DNA from: Salibacter halophilus
GTDB lineage: Bacteria > Bacteroidota > Bacteroidia > Flavobacteriales_G > Salibacteraceae
Assembly: GCF_008806325.1 (NCBI RefSeq)
Contig: NZ_WACR01000006.1
Span: 1-64,000, forward strand
Direction of reading: 5' to 3'
Length of the DNA: 64,000 bases
Shown: piece after piece, positions 54,168-61,945 of the stretch
Numbering within the stretch: the first letter of the stretch is position 1
Layout: each line of letters begins with the position of its first letter
Program-made: the position numbers and the translations under genes
Notes under the pieces: model-generated
What the model saw: only the letters and a program-made list of their open reading frames with translations
The model's database searches: none
What the model was told of the DNA's origin: nothing

Positions 54168-57100
54168 CTACATCTTAGTAACATTGAATTGAGAGATACT
54201 CTCGTCATTCAACTTAACATTGATGATATACATACCATTTTCGTAATTACTCATATCAACCGGTACGATTTGTTGACCTGCTGAAGCTCCGTATTGTACC
54301 TGATCAAGTAACTGACCAGAAATACTGTAAACTTCAATCATCATTTCGCCACCTTCAGTGAGTGTCATATCCAACTTAGCGTTTCCTCGCGTTGGGTTAG
54401 GATACAACTTGATTGATCCCTGTACGAGATCTCTAACTCCTGTGTTGGCATCGATGAAAATCGTGTCAGTTGATACACACCCTTCAGCTGAAGTAACTTC
54501 TACTGAGAAATCTGATGGCACGTCACCATACTCAACGTCAATTTTTTGAGTTGATTCACCAGTATTCCAGTTATAAGTGTCACCGTCAGATCCGGCATCC
54601 AATGTAATCGTATAGCCTGGAGACATTGTTGTGTCATTTCCAAGATCTACAACAGGAAGCGGATTAACTGTAACTACTGCTGATGCAGAAGCTTCACAAC
54701 CTGCTGCATTTGTTACTGTAACTTCATACGTATCATCAGTTGAAACTGTGATCGTTTGAGTTGTTTCACCATTACTCCAGTCATAGCTAGCAAAGCCAGC
54801 ACCTGCATCTAGAGTAGTAGTTTCATCAGCACAAATTTCAGCATCATTGAGCGATACAGTTGGAACTGCATTTTCTGTTACTTCTAATGTGTCTGTAGAA
54901 AGGCAGCCATTTGCATTTGTAACCTCAACCCAGTATGTACCTGCTGTATTAACAGTTAGGGTCTGACCAGTTGAGTTATCACTCCAATTGTATGTAGCAC
55001 CAGCATTTCCTGCATCCAATGTAATGCTAAACGCATCTCCTGCACAGTAAGCTGTGTCATTTCCAAGGTCTACCATTGGAAGTGCGTTTTCTGTTACTTC
55101 AAGAGTATCAGTGCTCACACAACCATTAGCATTTGTAACCTCAACCCAGTATGTACCGGCAGTATCAGCTACAAGTGTTTGGTTCATTGAGCTATCGCTC
55201 CAGATGTATGAAGCACCTGCGTTTCCTGCATCCAATGTGATACTAAATGCATCACCTGTACAGTAAGCTGTGTCATTTCCTAATGCAACCATTGGAAGTG
55301 CATTTTCTGTTACTTCAAGAGTATCTGTATCTACACATCCACCAGCGTTTGTAACCTCAACCCAGTACGTACCAGCAGTATCTACTGCGAGTGTCTGGTT
55401 AGTTGAGTTATCACTCCAGTTGTATGTAGCGCCAGCATTTCCTGCATCCAATGTGATACTAAATGCATCACCTGCGCAATAAACTGTATCGTTTCCTAAT
55501 GCTACTGTTGGTAGTGGGTTAGATTCAAATGTAACCCTAGCTGGAGCGCTTTCGCAACCTTGTCCTGTAATTTTCCAGTCATAGAAGAAATAATAGAAGC
55601 CTGATAATGTTCCATCAGTTATTGTTACACTACCACTCTGGCTAACATATGGGAATGATGCACCGCCACTATTTCTATATAGATCTGAAACAGTAGAACC
55701 AGTTGCATTCATCTCATATCCAGTTCCTGCCGGAACGGTAATACCAACTGGAATCGTAATTTCTTCATCACTTGTTGTTGGATTCACTGAAACTACAGTT
55801 GAACCTATAGGATTTCCAGAATTATCTTCAATGTTAACATGAACATCACCTGCTCCTGTAACAAATACTGTTACAGAATCAATAACAGATTGTTGTGTTA
55901 CATCAAAAACGAGTCCTGGAGTGAAAGATGAGTAAGCACCACCTGCTCCAAGTGCTGAATAATTGGTTGGCCCAACGCTATCTGGCACAAGGGGGGTAAC
56001 AGTTGCATAAGCTGTATCAGCCTGATTGATAGTAAATGAAGCTGAGTCACCACTTGTTAAAAGATTCATTCCAGCATCATACCAGTTAACAACTTCTGTT
56101 GAAGTTGAGCTCACAACTAAAGTAGTATCAGTTCCATTACATGCCGTTACCATTGAAGGTAAGGTCGGTGTTGCCGGTAGAGGCGTAAATGTCACGGTTG
56201 GGACTATTGCTGTGTCATTTGACACTACTGCATCACCTGAAAGCATCGTGTAAGCTTCAAGACTAAAAGTACCACCTACAACTGTATTCAAAGTATCAAT
56301 ATTTACAGTATCAGTAGTACCAGCAACAAGAGTTCCGTTATAAGTTATGCTAGACGACCCTGTTGTTGAGCCTGTCCAGTCTACGGTGACATCGAAACCA
56401 CTTTGATCAGCCAAACCAAAGTTCTCAATAATGACTGAAATAGTTGTGTTGCTGTCTCCACATAGAACAGTGTCTCCAATAAAGCCAACTACACCGATGT
56501 CATCATTTGGTTTGTCAAATACTTCTACATCATCTATTGACCAGTCTGCTTCAAAGTCATCTTTAATGTGCCAGAAGCGGAGCTTAACATTGCCACTATA
56601 AGATGAAAGATCGAGCTCTTTATTGAGATATGGATCAGATTCAGCAGTTTGTGTTTCTCCAACAATTGAATCTATCGTGGTCCATGAAGAACCATCCCAT
56701 ATATCGATGTATCCAGTGAGGTAGTCAGCACCAAACCTGTGATACCAGAACGATAGATAAGGATTGTTGAGCGATGAAATATCAACAAACGGAGACTCTA
56801 AAATTGCGGTGTCTCCTGCCGAACCATTAGAGGCTTCACTGTAAACGTAAATTCCGCTACCGGTTGTATGATCACCATCAGGACCTGTACTACCTGAAGT
56901 GGTAGTTCCCGTATTTGTGTGCCAATCGAAATCAGTAGATGAAACATCTACCCATCCGTTTCCAAATGCCCCTCCTTCAATACCGCTTGACAAACCTTCA
57001 AAGTCTTCAAAGTAAGGAGCAATGAAATAAGTAGTCGCTGTTGTTGGGCCTTCTACGAAGCTAGTGTCACCTACACCACAAACTGCAGATACATACACTT

Positions 57101-59384
57101 CATAAGAAGTTCCACTCATTAAGCCTGTAATCGTATCAGCATTCATGTTTTGTGTGATAAGGCTATCACCCATACCAGGTGTAAACCCAGCAGGACCGTA
57201 CTCAATCACAAAATCAGTTGCTGTCGTTTGAGTTGAAGGCGTCCAGTTTACTTCTATTTCAGAAGTTGAAATAGCTGAAGCAAGGATATTATTAACACTA
57301 AAGCAAGTTGGAATAGCCTCATAATTGAAATCATCCAAATCTATCTCATCAAAGGATGTACTTGCACCTGCAGCAATAGCAATATGCTTGCTGTTTCCAA
57401 TAAGTGCAGAATCATCTAAGTTGACAGTATACTGTGTATATACATCATCTAAATTCGTAGTTATCGTGTCTAAAACTACGAATGAACTACTGTTATTCGG
57501 ATTTGACATAACACCAACATACAGTACATTACTGTTTTGGTCACCATCCTCGAAAGCAGCATAAAACTGAACTCTATTGTCATAGTCAGTTAAATCTGAG
57601 AACTCAGGGGATACTAGAATTGCCGTATCACCTGCGGCCATATCTACATCGCCAAACTCGACTTTATTTGGACCGGAGTAAGTAGTGAAGTCTTCAAGTT
57701 CAATCTCTGAAGCTTCATTTCCAGCTATATTCCAGCATGTAAAACTGAACGGATCAGCTGAAGGTTCCCCGTCAAAGTCCTCGAAATAAGGCGCAGTATA
57801 TTGAGGACAAAGAGTCATAAATGTTACAGGCCCAGCCCAAACTGAAGTGTCATTATTACCACAAACCTCTCTTACATAAAAGTCATAATCTGTAGCTGGT
57901 GTTAACCCATTTAGCACAACAGAATCAGCATTTACTATAGTTCCAGTAGGTGCTGGAGTGCTACCTGCTGAAACAACCTGGTAGTCAAAGTCTGTTCCGG
58001 AGCCGTTAGGAGTCCAGTTCACTGTAGCACCAGCAGTACTGATGTTTGATGCTGTAACGCCACTTGGCGGAACACAAGATGGCCCTGAGTAAACTTCTAC
58101 ATTATCAATATCCCAATCATCATAGTTTGACCCTGTACCTATTGACGTAAAACGTACATTAAACTGGTTCGTCAAACCCGATGAGATCAAAAAACTATCT
58201 GTTTGCCATGTAGAAATACTGGCATCGTAAACCACTACTGTTTGGTATTGAGTACCGTCAAAATACTCTACAGTAAGAAAATCAGCTGGTGGCTCAGGGT
58301 CGTTGTTAGCACCCTCAGATATATCAAACTTCACCCAAACACTTGGTTGGCCGCTCACATCAATGGTTTGTGATGTCGCTATCCCTCCTGGTGTAGCCAA
58401 GCCATTAAGTCGTAAAAAACTCGTTGAGTTGGTTTGAAAGTTGTTATCAATCACAACCTCCGTGGTATCATTTCTTGACCAACATGAAGGAAAGCCCGAC
58501 TCGAAATCTTCAATATATGGCAATGATGCTGAAAGACATTGAGTGGAATAATTGAAAGGTCCAACCCAGTTTGAAGTATCATTAGAACCACACACTTCTC
58601 TCACGTAAAAATCATAAGAAGTATTTGGTGTAAGTGATGATAGTACAACACTATCGTTAGATGTTAGTGTTCCAGCACCAGATGGTGTATTTCCCTGCGG
58701 AATATTAAGGTAAGTAAAATCTGACCCAGAACCTGAATAATTCCAGGATAGTGTTGCACCAGTTGCACTAACATTGTTCAATGCAATATTGGTTGGGTCT
58801 GGACAACTTTGATTCTCAACTTTTACATTATCAAGAATCCAATCATAACCCCAAGAACCATAAAACCTAAAAGCTACTTGTGCATTTGCAACTCCTTGAA
58901 CAGAAGAGGTAATGTCTATAAGTTCGCTTTGTGGGTTGTTTGTTTCAGCTGTACCACTTAAAACCGTGTCCCATGAAGTTCCATTGTAAGCTAGAACCTC
59001 ATAACCTGTCCCAGACCAATCATCGAAATAATGGTCAAAAGTCAAAATCACATTTGATGCAGAACTCGCGTCAAATACAGGTGATTGTAGAATTGCATCT
59101 TGTGAGTTACCTGACCCGTACCATCCACTGGGTAAGACTGCAGCTGGATCAGATATAGGAGAATTTAAAGTTGCCGAACTTGGATTATCAAATCTCCACA
59201 CCTGTCCATTCTGAGCACTTGAGCTGTCAATATTCGACCACCCACTTGGTGGTGTGATTGAATCAACTGCTGTTGAAAAATCTTCATCGAAATACACCTG
59301 TGCATTTAGCGTGCTCACATTCATAGCGAACATGACGGCTAAAGAACACAAGACGACAAAGACTCTTTGTACATTGTTCTTCAT
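54168..59384 (-). CDS. Giant T9SS-secreted protein with fibronectin III and tandem PKD-like repeats
   Basis: A 1738-residue exported protein. The signal peptide is at residues 1-~29 (LAVMFAMNVSTLNAQ). MAM-like modules (SPxFDASSASNVILTFDHYF) alternate with at least three fibronectin type III domains that share the phrase DFYVREVCG-NDTS-WAGP. A concanavalin/CARDB-like middle region and a propeptide-like C-terminal part follow, with a 216-bp tandem repeat encoding three near-identical 72-residue PKD-like modules (see repeat entry) and two more diverged ones. The end is a T9SS type A sorting domain (KLYPNPTRGNAKLDMTL to SQFNVTKM). It probably binds surfaces or polymers; no enzyme domain is seen. 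It lacks decamer copies over most of its length; the one at 54959 lies in the repeats. Confidence 0.95.
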   Translation of the reverse strand: MKNNVQRVFVVLCSLAVMFAMNVSTLNAQVYFDEDFSTAVDSITPPSGWSNIDSSSAQNGQVWRFDNPSSATLNSPISDPAAVLPSGWYGSGNSQDAILQSPVFDASSASNVILTFDHYFDDWSGTGYEVLAYNGTSWDTVLSGTAETNNPQSELIDITSSVQGVANAQVAFRFYGSWGYDWILDNVKVENQSCPDPTNIALNNVSATGATLSWNYSGSGSDFTYLNIPQGNTPSGAGTLTSNDSVVLSSLTPNTSYDFYVREVCGSNDTSNWVGPFNYSTQCLSASLPYIEDFESGFPSCWSRNDTTEVVIDNNFQTNSTSFLRLNGLATPGGIATSQTIDVSGQPSVWVKFDISEGANNDPEPPADFLTVEYFDGTQYQTVVVYDASISTWQTDSFLISSGLTNQFNVRFTSIGTGSNYDDWDIDNVEVYSGPSCVPPSGVTASNISTAGATVNWTPNGSGTDFDYQVVSAGSTPAPTGTIVNADSVVLNGLTPATDYDFYVREVCGNNDTSVWAGPVTFMTLCPQYTAPYFEDFDGEPSADPFSFTCWNIAGNEASEIELEDFTTYSGPNKVEFGDVDMAAGDTAILVSPEFSDLTDYDNRVQFYAAFEDGDQNSNVLYVGVMSNPNNSSSFVVLDTITTNLDDVYTQYTVNLDDSALIGNSKHIAIAAGASTSFDEIDLDDFNYEAIPTCFSVNNILASAISTSEIEVNWTPSTQTTATDFVIEYGPAGFTPGMGDSLITQNMNADTITGLMSGTSYEVYVSAVCGVGDTSFVEGPTTATTYFIAPYFEDFEGLSSGIEGGAFGNGWVDVSSTDFDWHTNTGTTTSGSTGPDGDHTTGSGIYVYSEASNGSAGDTAILESPFVDISSLNNPYLSFWYHRFGADYLTGYIDIWDGSSWTTIDSIVGETQTAESDPYLNKELDLSSYSGNVKLRFWHIKDDFEADWSIDDVEVFDKPNDDIGVVGFIGDTVLCGDSNTTISVIIENFGLADQSGFDVTVDWTGSTTGSSSITYNGTLVAGTTDTVNIDTLNTVVGGTFSLEAYTMLSGDAVVSNDTAIVPTVTFTPLPATPTLPSMVTACNGTDTTLVVSSTSTEVVNWYDAGMNLLTSGDSASFTINQADTAYATVTPLVPDSVGPTNYSALGAGGAYSSFTPGLVFDVTQQSVIDSVTVFVTGAGDVHVNIEDNSGNPIGSTVVSVNPTTSDEEITIPVGITVPAGTGYEMNATGSTVSDLYRNSGGASFPYVSQSGSVTITDGTLSGFYYFFYDWKITGQGCESAPARVTFESNPLPTVALGNDTVYCAGDAFSITLDAGNAGATYNWSDNSTNQTLAVDTAGTYWVEVTNAGGCVDTDTLEVTENALPMVALGNDTAYCTGDAFSITLDAGNAGASYIWSDSSMNQTLVADTAGTYWVEVTNANGCVSTDTLEVTENALPMVDLGNDTAYCAGDAFSITLDAGNAGATYNWSDNSTGQTLTVNTAGTYWVEVTNANGCLSTDTLEVTENAVPTVSLNDAEICADETTTLDAGAGFASYDWSNGETTQTITVSTDDTYEVTVTNAAGCEASASAVVTVNPLPVVDLGNDTTMSPGYTITLDAGSDGDTYNWNTGESTQKIDVEYGDVPSDFSVEVTSAEGCVSTDTIFIDANTGVRDLVQGSIKLYPNPTRGNAKLDMTLTEGGEMMIEVYSISGQLLDQVQYGASAGQQIVPVDMSNYENGMYIINVKLNDESISQFNVTKM
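54873..55520 (-). repeat. Three tandem 216-bp repeats inside the giant T9SS gene
   Basis: Three consecutive copies, each 216 bp (72 codons), encode VALGNDTVYCAGDAFSITLD-type units (second copy with VALGNDTAYCTG and third with VDLGNDTAYCAG). Differences between copies are few and mostly at synonymous or conservative positions, so the array is young or kept alike by recombination. A fourth and fifth related but diverged unit lie C-terminal to it. Confidence 0.85.
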
Positions 59385-59488
59385 AGTTATCTATCGATTA
59401 GTTAAACATTAATTAATTACAACATCATAAGCCCATCGCTTTGCAATGAGCTGTATTCTTTTAATTCTACTGGAAGAAATTTGTGACT

Positions 59489-59520
59489 TACGAGAAGTTT
59501 TGATTGGGGTGCTTCTCGTA
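59489..59520 (-). promoter_or_regulatory. Leader hairpin of the giant T9SS gene
   Basis: Perfect 9-bp arms TACGAGAAG and CTTCTCGTA flank 14 nt. It lies in the 5' leader ~105 nt before the start codon. There is no adjacent long T-run, so it is more likely an mRNA-stability or regulatory structure than a terminator. Confidence 0.45.
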
Positions 59521-59563
59521 TTTGAAATTGAAATTTCGTTCCAGCTCTTCAATTAGTTGGCTT

Positions 59564-59594
59564 CAAATCTATGGTATAATTGGGGGTTTGTCAA
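59564..59594 (-). promoter_or_regulatory. Promoter of the giant T9SS gene
   Basis: On the minus strand TTG (59592-59594), a 20-bp spacer and TAGATTTG (59564-59571) match the Bacteroidota consensus. This implies an untranslated leader of ~170 nt. Confidence 0.6.
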
Positions 59595-59709
59595 TATTTT
59601 AACAATTAATGTTATAGAGTAATTTTATTTTTCACGCTCTATCATAGGGATAGCAAGCTTTAACGGTTGGGTCATTTTTTTTAATTTCTAATCATATAAT
59701 GATCATTTT

Positions 59710-61746
59710 TTACCTGTTTCTATTTTCTAGCATCAATAAAAAGGCATAATCTAATGCGGTTTCTCTCAATCTTTTGAATCTTCCAGATGATCCCCCGTGA
59801 CCTGCATCCAAATTTACTTTCATCAACAGTAAATTTTGGTCTGTCTTTTTCTCACGCAGCTTTGCTACCCATTTTGCCGGTTCCCAGTACTGTACCTGTG
59901 AGTCGTGGAAACCGGTTGTCACCAATAGATTTGGATAATCTTTAGGCTCAACATTATCGTAAGGAGAGTATCGCAACATATAGCGATAGTATGTTTCGTC
60001 ATTCGGGTTTCCCCATTCATCGTATTCTCCTGTAGTGAGCGGAATCGATTCATCGAGCATGGTGGTAACAACATCCACAAATGGCACGGCTGCTACTACT
60101 CCATTCCACAAATCGGGGCGCATATTGATGATGGCTCCCATGAGCATTCCGCCTGCGCTACCTCCTAATGCATAGAGCTGGCTCTGACCAGTATAGTTTT
60201 TCTCAATGAGGTGCTCAGCACAATCGATAAAGTCTGTGAAAGTGTTCATCTTGTTGAGCCACTTACCATCGAGGTACCAATCCCTGCCCAGGTCTTCACC
60301 GCCACGGATGTGTGCTATGGCAAAAATAAATCCGCGGTCGAGCAGACTCAATCTAATGGAGCTAAATGATGGATCGGTACTGATTCCGTAAGATCCGTAG
60401 CCGTAGAGTAAGAGTGGTTGGCTCTGACCATCACGGTGCATGTCTTTTTTGTAAACTAAAGAAATTGGAACTTGCTTTCCGTCACGTGCGGTTGCGTACA
60501 GTCGTTCGCTCTTGTATTCATCCTGGTTATATCCGCCAACAACTTCGTGCTGTTTGAGCAACTCCTGCTCGCGAGTTTTCATATTGTAGAGGTAAACGCT
60601 TGGCGGAGTGGTCAACGAGGTGTAACCATAACGAAGATTATCGGTATTGAAATCGGGGTTTATGCCGATGTAGGCCACGTAAGCGGGATCTGAAAATTTG
60701 ATTTCATGCATATCGCCTTCCCACGGCCTGATGCATAAATTCACCAATCCGTTTTCGCGTTCTTCCGTCACCATGAAGTTTTGAAAAAGCTCCATATTCT
60801 CGATCATCACATCATCACGATGCTCAATGACAGATTCCCAGTTTTCCTGAGTTGTTTTGTACTCAGGAGTCTTCATAACCTTGAAGTTGCGGGCATCTTT
60901 ATTGGTGAGAATGTAAAAGTGATCGTTGTAATGGGCAATTGAGTATTCGTGATCGCGCTCGCGTTTATCAAATAGCTGAAACTCTCCGTTTGGCTCATCA
61001 GCCGGCAAATAGCGATACTCGTTACTCACTGAGCTGGCCGATCCTATCATGATGTATTTCTCAGATTTTGATTTAAACGCGTAGCATAAAAAAGTGGCGT
61101 CTTTTTCTTCGTAGATCAGCTCGTCATCTTTTTGGTCAGATCCCAGGACGTGACGATAGATTTTACTGGGCCTCAACGTTTCGTCCTGCATGGCATAAAA
61201 AACCGTTTTGTTGTCATTGGCCCACGCTACTGATCCGGTAGTGTTATCCAATACGTCATCTAAAAATTCACCGTTTTCTAAATTTTTAAAACGCACCTTA
61301 TATATACGCCTGCTCAAAGTGTCTTCTCCAAATGCGAGCAATTTGTTGTTCACACTCAAGCTCATACCACCTAATGAATGAAACTCTTTTCCTTCGGCTA
61401 GCTGGTTCTGATCGAGAATTACTTTCTCCTCTTTTTCCTCAACTTTTCTTCTCAGGAAAACCGGATATTCATTCCCTTTCTCAAACTTTGTGCGATACTC
61501 ATAGCCACGTAGTGTGTAGGGAACAGACTCATCATCTTCTTTGATTCTGCCTTTCATCTCGGCAAAGAGCTTTTCCTGTAGCTCTTCAGTGTCCTTCATT
61601 TTTTCCTCAGTGAAAGCATTCTCATTCCTGAGGTGCTGAAGAACCTCATCACTCTCCCTGTCGCGCATCCAGTAAAAAGGGTCTATTCGAGTTTCGCCAT
61701 GTGCAGCGAGTGAAAAATCTATGTGTTTTGCTTTTGGTGCATCCAT
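59710..61746 (-). CDS. ptrB: Oligopeptidase B (S9A prolyl-oligopeptidase family)
   Basis: A 678-residue cytosolic-type peptidase without a signal peptide. The N-terminal HIDFSLAAHGETRIDPFYWM and YYWMRD-like opening (DPFYWMRDRESDEVLQHL) is typical of PtrB. A beta-propeller (about 80-400) precedes the alpha/beta-hydrolase domain. The catalytic Ser is in GGSAGG, the Asp near the FHDSQVQYWEPAKW block and the His in DAGHGG. It cleaves short peptides after Lys or Arg. Three decamer copies (60180, 60420, 61134). Confidence 0.94.
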   Translation of the reverse strand: MDAPKAKHIDFSLAAHGETRIDPFYWMRDRESDEVLQHLRNENAFTEEKMKDTEELQEKLFAEMKGRIKEDDESVPYTLRGYEYRTKFEKGNEYPVFLRRKVEEKEEKVILDQNQLAEGKEFHSLGGMSLSVNNKLLAFGEDTLSRRIYKVRFKNLENGEFLDDVLDNTTGSVAWANDNKTVFYAMQDETLRPSKIYRHVLGSDQKDDELIYEEKDATFLCYAFKSKSEKYIMIGSASSVSNEYRYLPADEPNGEFQLFDKRERDHEYSIAHYNDHFYILTNKDARNFKVMKTPEYKTTQENWESVIEHRDDVMIENMELFQNFMVTEERENGLVNLCIRPWEGDMHEIKFSDPAYVAYIGINPDFNTDNLRYGYTSLTTPPSVYLYNMKTREQELLKQHEVVGGYNQDEYKSERLYATARDGKQVPISLVYKKDMHRDGQSQPLLLYGYGSYGISTDPSFSSIRLSLLDRGFIFAIAHIRGGEDLGRDWYLDGKWLNKMNTFTDFIDCAEHLIEKNYTGQSQLYALGGSAGGMLMGAIINMRPDLWNGVVAAVPFVDVVTTMLDESIPLTTGEYDEWGNPNDETYYRYMLRYSPYDNVEPKDYPNLLVTTGFHDSQVQYWEPAKWVAKLREKKTDQNLLLMKVNLDAGHGGSSGRFKRLRETALDYAFLLMLENRNR

Positions 61747-61762
61747 TTGAAAGTATTTTTGC

Positions 61763-61770
61763 CAAATGTA
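61763..61770 (-). promoter_or_regulatory. Putative -7 element (TACATTTG) of ptrB
   Basis: On the minus strand TAnnTTTG ends 16 bp before the ptrB ATG. No TTG is at standard spacing. Confidence 0.35.
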
Positions 61771-61875
61771 GGATGTGTTTTTTGAATCGTTTAATTTTTT
61801 TCATGGTCTCAACCGATCACAAAATAATTGTTCGTTCATTTGCAATTATCACTCTACCCGACAACAAAAATTAAG

Positions 61876-61905
61876 TTGTTTTTGTAAAAAGGAACGTTAT
61901 ATTTG
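61876..61905 (+). promoter_or_regulatory. Promoter of the TonB-dependent receptor
   Basis: TTG (61876-61878), exactly 19 bp, then TATATTTG (61898-61905): a full match to the Bacteroidota consensus. The ATG is 40 bp downstream. Confidence 0.8.
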
Positions 61906-61945
61906 TATGCACGCATAACAAATTGGTTATGCATCAAACCAACCC

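Larger units (their letters stand above)
59385..59709. other. Spacer with long leader of the giant T9SS gene
   Basis: 325 bp without a gene. On the minus strand it holds a good promoter at 59564-59594, then a ~170-nt untranslated leader with a 9-bp hairpin at 59489-59520 (TACGAGAAG / CTTCTCGTA) before the giant T9SS gene. The right part is downstream of the leftward oligopeptidase B gene. Confidence 0.6.

Noticed and set aside
54959-54968. Decamer copy inside the T9SS tandem repeats as evidence of selection
   Set aside because: The other two repeat units lack it, and it is the rare N=C type, so it may be chance; kept in the count but given no weight.
54873-55520. CRISPR-like array from regular repeats
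   Set aside because: The units are contiguous 216-bp in-frame coding repeats with no spacers.
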